Shown: positions 58,215 to 64,000 of the stretch, in pieces | Layout of the letters: every line of letters begins with the position of its first letter | How positions within the stretch are numbered: position 1 is the stretch's first letter | Assembly (NCBI GenBank): GCA_946699065.1 | Contig: CAMPDV010001534.1 | Location: 1-64,000, forward strand | Direction of reading: 5' to 3' | From: Loxodes magnus | Lineage: Eukaryota; Ciliophora; Karyorelictea; Loxodida; Loxodidae | DNA length: 64,000 nt | Position numbers and translations under genes: made by a program | Notes under the pieces: generated by a model | What the model was told of the DNA's origin: nothing | The model's input: only the letters and a program-made list of their open reading frames with translations | Database searches by the model: none

Positions 58215-58220
58215 TTTATT
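58215..58220 (-). terminator. Candidate poly(A) signal of the reference copy
   Basis: AATAAA on the minus strand lies 47 bases beyond the TGA and is followed at once by AAGGTGTGT, a GT-rich element like those downstream of many eukaryotic cleavage sites. The same pair appears in the spacers examined throughout the array. Use of AATAAA in the likely host lineage is not certain. Confidence 0.5.
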
Positions 58221-58266
58221 AATAAAATTATTTCTTAAAAAATTATATTGTTCTGCTATCCACTCA

Positions 58267-59262
58267 TCATTCCCATTCCTCATACACTTCATCAAAATCA
58301 AATCTTCTTTCACCTTCTCCATCAAAATCACTTTCTCTTCTTTCTTCTCTGTCACTTCTTCTACCTTCATTTCTTCTATCTTACTCTCCATCATGATCTC
58401 TTCTGTCATGTTCTCTTCTTCCATCATGTTCTCTCCTTTCATCATTGTCTCTTCTTTCATCATGATCTCTTCTTCCTTCTCTTCTTCCATGTTCACTTCC
58501 ATTTTCTCTTCTTCCTTCATGTTCTCTCCTTTCATCATTGTCTCTTCTTTCATCATGATCTCTTCTACCATGTTCTCTTCTTCCATGTTCGCTTCCATTT
58601 TCTCTTCTTCCTTCATGTTCTCTCCTTTCATCATTGTCTCTTCTTCCTTCTCTTCTTTCATCATGATCTCTTCTTCCATGTTCGCTTCCATTTTCTCTTC
58701 TTCCTTCTCTCCTTTCATCATGATCTCTTCTACCATGTTCTCTTCTTCCATCATTGTCTCTTCTTTCATCTTCAACATCAGTATCTCTTCTATCTTGTTC
58801 ACCATTATCTCTTTCATCTCTTCTTCCATCATTGTCTCTTCTACCATGTTCTCTTCCTCCATCATTATCATTACGTTCTCCTTACTCTCTTTACTCAAGG
58901 AAGTTATATCCATTCTATTATCCTTAGAATTATTACTAACCATTCTAACCTTATTATGGCTATTACCATCCACCTTATTGCTATCCGTTTTATCCTTCAT
59001 ATCCATTTTATTACTAACCTTATTATGGCTATTACCATCCACCTTATTACTAACCTTATTATGGCTATTACCATCCACCTTATTACTAACCTTATTATGG
59101 CTATTACCATCCACCTTATTGCTATCCGTTTTATCCTTCCTATCCATTTTATCCTACTTATCCATTTTATCCTTCTTATCCATACTGTCTCAACTTATTC
59201 TTTAACAAAGCACATTGAGCACATAACAAAGCAGCTAACACAAGACACACTGTTGTTTTCAT
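58267..59262 (-). CDS. Copy 45 (reference copy): secreted Gln/Gly/Trp-rich and Arg/Asp/Glu-rich repeat protein, 331 aa, TAA/TAG read as Gln
   Basis: No known family was recognised. Residues 1-18 are a signal peptide (basic start, hydrophobic core, cleavage likely after AQCA). Residues 29-46 are QxG triplets. Residues 47-82 are three QQQGGWQQPQQG 12-mers, with a fourth at 94-105. Residues 106-134 are Gln/Gly/Asn-rich with NGYNFLE. Residues 135-331 are charged repeats built from GRRE, DHDERR and ENGSEHGRR, ending FDFDEVYEEWE. After the signal peptide there is no Cys and no obvious membrane segment. About 46 of 51 Gln codons are TAA or TAG; the gene ends at tandem TGA TGA. MKTT is preferred as start because it gives the best signal peptide; an in-frame ATG 13 codons upstream (59299-59301) is possible. 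Secretion follows from the signal peptide. A self-associating wall, matrix, cement or extrusome role is inference from composition and copy number. Confidence 0.82.
58270..58860 (-). repeat. Charged-domain repeats (reference copy)
   Basis: They encode residues 135-331. Short motifs GRRE, DHDERR, DNDERR, REHEGRR and ENGSEHGRR recur in irregular order. The coding strand is very rich in purines (AGA, GAA, GGA, GAT). Between motif copies the changes are mostly silent: GGA/GGT, AGA/AGG, GAT/GAC, AGT/AGC. All length variants between gene copies arise in this domain. Confidence 0.88.
58948..58983 (-). repeat. Separate fourth copy of the 36-bp Gln/Trp repeat (reference copy)
   Basis: It encodes residues 94-105, QQQGGWQQPQQG. 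Its second codon is CAA where two of the tandem copies have TAA, which supports reading TAA as Gln. It is set apart by a short NGYEGQNG spacer. Confidence 0.9.
59017..59124 (-). repeat. Three tandem 36-bp repeats encoding QQQGGWQQPQQG (reference copy)
   Basis: They cover residues 47-82. Seven of every twelve codons are TAA, TAG or (once) CAA. In the standard code this would be the densest possible run of stops; with TAA/TAG as Gln it is a regular low-complexity repeat. All complete units have three tandem copies here plus one separate copy. Confidence 0.92.
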
Positions 59263-59590
59263 TTCTTTTATTATTTTAATTCTTCTTCTACTTATACTCA
59301 TTTTACCGTTTTGGTTCCAGAAACCTAAACTCATTATCATAAAATTTCGAAACTTAGTTAAAACTTAAAACCGTTTATAAAACTTGTTTATTTTTACTCT
59401 TTTTATCACATATTTGTCCTTCTATCTCTTTTTTACTTACAAATCTCATTTTTTCATACCCTAAAATATAACTCATTTATTTTCATACACTTATTTACAA
59501 AATTACCATATTAATTATTTAAACATTTTACACACCTTTTTATTAATAAAATTATTTCTTAAAAAATTATATTGTTCTGCTATCCACTCA
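59263..59590 (-). promoter_or_regulatory. Reference inter-gene spacer (328 bp)
   Basis: It runs from the stop of copy 46 to the start of copy 45 and is repeated nearly unchanged between all copies. It is very AT-rich and has no ORF with coding character. Going upstream from the ATG there is an A-rich leader, TTCTGGAA at 59315-59322 (the TTCnnGAA arrangement of a minimal heat-shock element), the palindrome TTTCGAAA at 59345-59352 and TTTATAAA at 59374-59381. These are candidate promoter elements only; chance occurrence is likely in such AT-rich DNA. Every copy carries its own spacer, so each gene could have its own promoter. Confidence 0.5.
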
Positions 59591-60586
59591 TCATTCCCAT
59601 TCCTCATACACTTCATCAAAATCAAATCTTCTTTCACCTTCTCCATCAAAATCACTTTCTCTTCTTTCTTCTCTGTCACTTCTTCTACCTTCATTTCTTC
59701 TATCTTACTCTCCATCATGATCTCTTCTGTCATGTTCTCTTCTTCCATCATGTTCTCTCCTTTCATCATTGTCTCTTCTTTCATCATGATCTCTTCTTCC
59801 TTCTCTTCTTCCATGTTCACTTCCATTTTCTCTTCTTCCTTCATGTTCTCTCCTTTCATCATTGTCTCTTCTTTCATCATGATCTCTTCTACCATGTTCT
59901 CTTCTTCCATGTTCGCTTCCATTTTCTCTTCTTCCTTCATGTTCTCTCCTTTCATCATTGTCTCTTCTTCCTTCTCTTCTTTCATCATGATCTCTTCTTC
60001 CATGTTCGCTTCCATTTTCTCTTCTTCCTTCTCTCCTTTCATCATGATCTCTTCTACCATGTTCTCTTCTTCCATCATTGTCTCTTCTTTCATCTTCAAC
60101 ATCAGTATCTCTTCTATCTTGTTCACCATTATCTCTTTCATCTCTTCTTCCATCATTGTCTCTTCTACCATGTTCTCTTCCTCCATCATTATCATTACGT
60201 TCTCCTTACTCTCTTTACTCAAGGAAGTTATATCCATTCTATTATCCTTAGAATTATTACTAACCATTCTAACCTTATTATGGCTATTACCATCCACCTT
60301 ATTGCTATCCGTTTTATCCTTCATATCCATTTTATTACTAACCTTATTATGGCTATTACCATCCACCTTATTACTAACCTTATTATGGCTATTACCATCC
60401 ACCTTATTACTAACCTTATTATGGCTATTACCATCCACCTTATTGCTATCCGTTTTATCCTTCCTATCCATTTTATCCTACTTATCCATTTTATCCTTCT
60501 TATCCATACTGTCTCAACTTATTCTTTAACAAAGCACATTGAGCACATAACAAAGCAGCTAACACAAGACACACTGTTGTTTTCAT
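59591..60586 (-). CDS. Copy 46, secreted repeat protein, 331 aa
   Basis: Intact, reference type. No difference seen from copy 45. Confidence 0.8.
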
Positions 60587-60914
60587 TTCTTTTATTATTT
60601 TAATTCTTCTTCTACTTATACTCATTTTACCGTTTTGGTTCCAGAAACCTAAACTCATTATCATAAAATTTCGAAACTTAGTTAAAACTTAAAACCGTTT
60701 ATAAAACTTGTTTATTTTTACTCTTTTTATCACATATTTGTCCTTCTATCTCTTTTTTACTTACAAATCTCATTTTTTCATACCCTAAAATATAACTCAT
60801 TTATTTTCATACACTTATTTACAAAATTACCATATTAATTATTTAAACATTTTACACACCTTTTTATTAATAAAATTATTTCTTAAAAAATTATATTGTT
60901 CTGCTATCCACTCA

Positions 60915-61910
60915 TCATTCCCATTCCTCATACACTTCATCAAAATCAAATCTTCTTTCACCTTCTCCATCAAAATCACTTTCTCTTCTTTCTTCTCTGT
61001 CACTTCTTCTACCTTCATTTCTTCTATCTTACTCTCCATCATGATCTCTTCTGTCATGTTCTCTTCTTCCATCATGTTCTCTCCTTTCATCATTGTCTCT
61101 TCTTTCATCATGATCTCTTCTTCCTTCTCTTCTTCCATGTTCACTTCCATTTTCTCTTCTTCCTTCATGTTCTCTCCTTTCATCATTGTCTCTTCTTTCA
61201 TCATGATCTCTTCTACCATGTTCTCTTCTTCCATGTTCGCTTCCATTTTCTCTTCTTCCTTCATGTTCTCTCCTTTCATCATTGTCTCTTCTTCCTTCTC
61301 TTCTTTCATCATGATCTCTTCTTCCATGTTCGCTTCCATTTTCTCTTCTTCCTTCTCTCCTTTCATCATGATCTCTTCTACCATGTTCTCTTCTTCCATC
61401 ATTGTCTCTTCTTTCATCTTCAACATCAGTATCTCTTCTATCTTGTTCACCATTATCTCTTTCATCTCTTCTTCCATCATTGTCTCTTCTACCATGTTCT
61501 CTTCCTCCATCATTATCATTACGTTCTCCTTACTCTCTTTACTCAAGGAAGTTATATCCATTCTATTATCCTTAGAATTATTACTAACCATTCTAACCTT
61601 ATTATGGCTATTACCATCCACCTTATTGCTATCCGTTTTATCCTTCATATCCATTTTATTACTAACCTTATTATGGCTATTACCATCCACCTTATTACTA
61701 ACCTTATTATGGCTATTACCATCCACCTTATTACTAACCTTATTATGGCTATTACCATCCACCTTATTGCTATCCGTTTTATCCTTCCTATCCATTTTAT
61801 CCTACTTATCCATTTTATCCTTCTTATCCATACTGTCTCAACTTATTCTTTAACAAAGCACATTGAGCACATAACAAAGCAGCTAACACAAGACACACTG
61901 TTGTTTTCAT
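60915..61910 (-). CDS. Copy 47, secreted repeat protein, 331 aa
   Basis: Intact, reference type. No difference seen from copy 45. Confidence 0.8.
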
Positions 61911-62238
61911 TTCTTTTATTATTTTAATTCTTCTTCTACTTATACTCATTTTACCGTTTTGGTTCCAGAAACCTAAACTCATTATCATAAAATTTCGAAA
62001 CTTAGTTAAAACTTAAAACCGTTTATAAAACTTGTTTATTTTTACTCTTTTTATCACATATTTGTCCTTCTATCTCTTTTTTACTTACAAATCTCATTTT
62101 TTCATACCCTAAAATATAACTCATTTATTTTCATACACTTATTTACAAAATTACCATATTAATTATTTAAACATTTTACACACCTTTTTATTAATAAAAT
62201 TATTTCTTAAAAAATTATATTGTTCTGCTATCCACTCA

Positions 62239-63234
62239 TCATTCCCATTCCTCATACACTTCATCAAAATCAAATCTTCTTTCACCTTCTCCATCAAAAT
62301 CACTTTCTCTTCTTTCTTCTCTGTCACTTCTTCTACCTTCATTTCTTCTATCTTACTCTCCATCATGATCTCTTCTGTCATGTTCTCTTCTTCCATCATG
62401 TTCTCTCCTTTCATCATTGTCTCTTCTTTCATCATGATCTCTTCTTCCTTCTCTTCTTCCATGTTCACTTCCATTTTCTCTTCTTCCTTCATGTTCTCTC
62501 CTTTCATCATTGTCTCTTCTTTCATCATGATCTCTTCTACCATGTTCTCTTCTTCCATGTTCGCTTCCATTTTCTCTTCTTCCTTCATGTTCTCTCCTTT
62601 CATCATTGTCTCTTCTTCCTTCTCTTCTTTCATCATGATCTCTTCTTCCATGTTCGCTTCCATTTTCTCTTCTTCCTTCTCTCCTTTCATCATGATCTCT
62701 TCTACCATGTTCTCTTCTTCCATCATTGTCTCTTCTTTCATCTTCAACATCAGTATCTCTTCTATCTTGTTCACCATTATCTCTTTCATCTCTTCTTCCA
62801 TCATTGTCTCTTCTACCATGTTCTCTTCCTCCATCATTATCATTACGTTCTCCTTACTCTCTTTACTCAAGGAAGTTATATCCATTCTATTATCCTTAGA
62901 ATTATTACTAACCATTCTAACCTTATTATGGCTATTACCATCCACCTTATTGCTATCCGTTTTATCCTTCATATCCATTTTATTACTAACCTTATTATGG
63001 CTATTACCATCCACCTTATTACTAACCTTATTATGGCTATTACCATCCACCTTATTACTAACCTTATTATGGCTATTACCATCCACCTTATTGCTATCCG
63101 TTTTATCCTTCCTATCCATTTTATCCTACTTATCCATTTTATCCTTCTTATCCATACTGTCTCAACTTATTCTTTAACAAAGCACATTGAGCACATAACA
63201 AAGCAGCTAACACAAGACACACTGTTGTTTTCAT
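62239..63234 (-). CDS. Copy 48, secreted repeat protein, 331 aa
   Basis: Intact, reference type. Last complete copy in the window. Confidence 0.8.
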
Positions 63235-63562
63235 TTCTTTTATTATTTTAATTCTTCTTCTACTTATACTCATTTTACCGTTTTGGTTCCAGAAACCTAA
63301 ACTCATTATCATAAAATTTCGAAACTTAGTTAAAACTTAAAACCGTTTATAAAACTTGTTTATTTTTACTCTTTTTATCACATATTTGTCCTTCTATCTC
63401 TTTTTTACTTACAAATCTCATTTTTTCATACCCTAAAATATAACTCATTTATTTTCATACACTTATTTACAAAATTACCATATTAATTATTTAAACATTT
63501 TACACACCTTTTTATTAATAAAATTATTTCTTAAAAAATTATATTGTTCTGCTATCCACTCA

Positions 63563-64000
63563 TCATTCCCATTCCTCATACACTTCATCAAAATCAAATC
63601 TTCTTTCACCTTCTCCATCAAAATCACTTTCTCTTCTTTCTTCTCTGTCACTTCTTCTACCTTCATTTCTTCTATCTTACTCTCCATCATGATCTCTTCT
63701 GTCATTTTCTCTTCTTCCATCATGTTCTCTCCTTTCATCATTGTCTCTTCTTTCATCATGATCTCTTCTTCCTTCTCTTCTTCCATGTTCGCTTCCATTT
63801 TCTCTTCTTCCTTCATGTTCTCTCCTTTCATCATTGTCTCTTCTTCCTTCTCTTCTTTCATCATGATCTCTTCTTCCATGTTCGCTTCCATTTTCTCTTC
63901 TTCCTTCTCTCCTTTCATCATGATCTCTTCTACCATGTTCTCTTCTTCCATCATTGTCTCTTCTTTCATCTTCAACATCAGTATCTCTTCTATCTTGTTC
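63563..64000 (-). CDS. Copy 49, partial, C-terminal 145 codons
   Basis: The start and Gln/Trp domain lie beyond the right edge. The visible part is in frame to TGA at 63563-63565. It has a shortened charged domain compared with copy 48 and a private G to T at 63706 (plus strand) that changes His to Asn. It is therefore a distinct type and not part of the 44-48 run. Confidence 0.78.

Larger units (their letters stand above)
1..64000 (-). repeat. Tandem array of a 1.1-1.5 kb gene-bearing unit (48 complete copies plus one partial)
   Basis: The window is wholly filled by head-to-tail copies of one unit in the same orientation. Each unit has a gene of 768 to 1185 bp on the minus strand and a spacer of about 328 bp. 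The commonest periods are 1324 bp (copies 16-18, 29-32, 44-48) and 1330 bp (copies 12-15). Spacers and the first third of the gene are almost identical in all copies; differences are whole-codon indels in the charged domain, a few substitutions, and single-base indels in two clusters. Neither edge reaches unique sequence. The near identity indicates recent amplification or strong homogenisation by unequal exchange or gene conversion. This is seen directly; the mechanism is inferred. Confidence 0.98.

Noticed and set aside
58191-59147. Met/Glu/Lys-rich ORF on the minus strand (standard code, 318 aa here, repeated in every unit) as the real gene
   Set aside because: It has no signal peptide, and a TAG lies just upstream inside its own DKKDKM repeat. 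Repeat polymorphisms fall on its second codon positions. In twelve copies its end is cut by TAG. The overlapping frame with TAA/TAG as Gln explains the data better.
59150-59200. A short intron joining the signal peptide to the Met/Glu-rich frame
   Set aside because: GT and AG dinucleotides can be found, but no convincing splice sites or branch point were seen, and no intron is needed once TAA/TAG are read as Gln.
59179-59262. A stand-alone 28-residue secreted peptide ending at the first TAA
   Set aside because: The frame continues as regular repeats after the TAA, and the same codon stands for Gln at homologous repeat sites, so TAA is not a stop here.
58248-59279. Plus-strand ORFs rich in His/Phe/Leu or Ser/Phe/Ile
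   Set aside because: They are mirror images of AGA/GAA/GGA codons on the minus strand. Their composition has no sensible domain and nothing supports a start.
59263-59590. RNA gene in the spacer
   Set aside because: No tRNA cloverleaf, rRNA or snRNA motif was recognised; the spacer is simple AT-rich DNA.
1-64000. CRISPR array or prokaryotic repeat
   Set aside because: Units are over 1 kb and gene-bearing, the repeats have no unique spacers, and no cas-like gene is present.

Overview
The whole 64 kb window is one head-to-tail tandem array. A unit of about 1.1 to 1.5 kb (most often 1324, 1330 or 1333 bp) recurs 48 times in full, plus a 49th copy cut by the right edge. Both edges fall inside the array and no unique flanking DNA is visible, so the true copy number is higher. 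Each unit is one gene on the minus strand plus a spacer of about 328 bp. No tRNA, rRNA, transposase, CRISPR or other gene family was seen.

The key to the window is the genetic code. In the standard code the minus strand gives a signal peptide (MKTTVCLVLAALLCAQCA, followed by 10 residues) that hits TAA at codon 29. A second, offset Met/Glu/Lys-rich frame opens downstream with no signal peptide. If TAA and TAG are read as glutamine and only TGA stops, the signal-peptide frame runs without a break for 331 codons in the common unit. It passes through about 46 in-frame TAA/TAG codons to a double TGA TGA. The result is a coherent secreted protein: signal peptide; QxG triplets; four QQQGGWQQPQQG 12-mers; a long Arg/Asp/Glu/His/Gly/Asn repeat domain; and an acidic aromatic tail ending FDFDEVYEEWE. 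Repeats inside the gene differ mostly at third positions of this frame. At two homologous positions CAA and TAA replace each other. I therefore take this as the real gene and the Met/Glu-rich frame and all plus-strand frames as shadows.

The organism is probably a eukaryote using code 6 (TAA/TAG = Gln): a ciliate first, with a diplomonad such as Spironucleus or Hexamita, an oxymonad or a dasycladalean alga as alternatives. The AT-rich spacer, AGA/GAA/GGA codon preference and absence of visible introns fit this. The species cannot be named from the sequence.

Layout: copies 1-6 and 8 (0.3-10.8 kb) and copies 34-38 (43.5-49.8 kb), plus copy 21, carry single-base indels that break the frame; these look at least partly like residual sequencing error. 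Copies 7, 9-20, 22-33 and 39-48 (35 copies) are intact. Intact proteins are 255 to 394 residues. All length differences lie in the charged repeat domain, while the Gln/Gly/Trp/Pro domain has the same repeat number in every copy. Copies 25-28 form two rounds of a 2429-bp two-gene higher-order repeat. A secreted, self-associating matrix, wall, cement or extrusome-type structural protein made at high dose is the simplest functional guess, but no known family was recognised.
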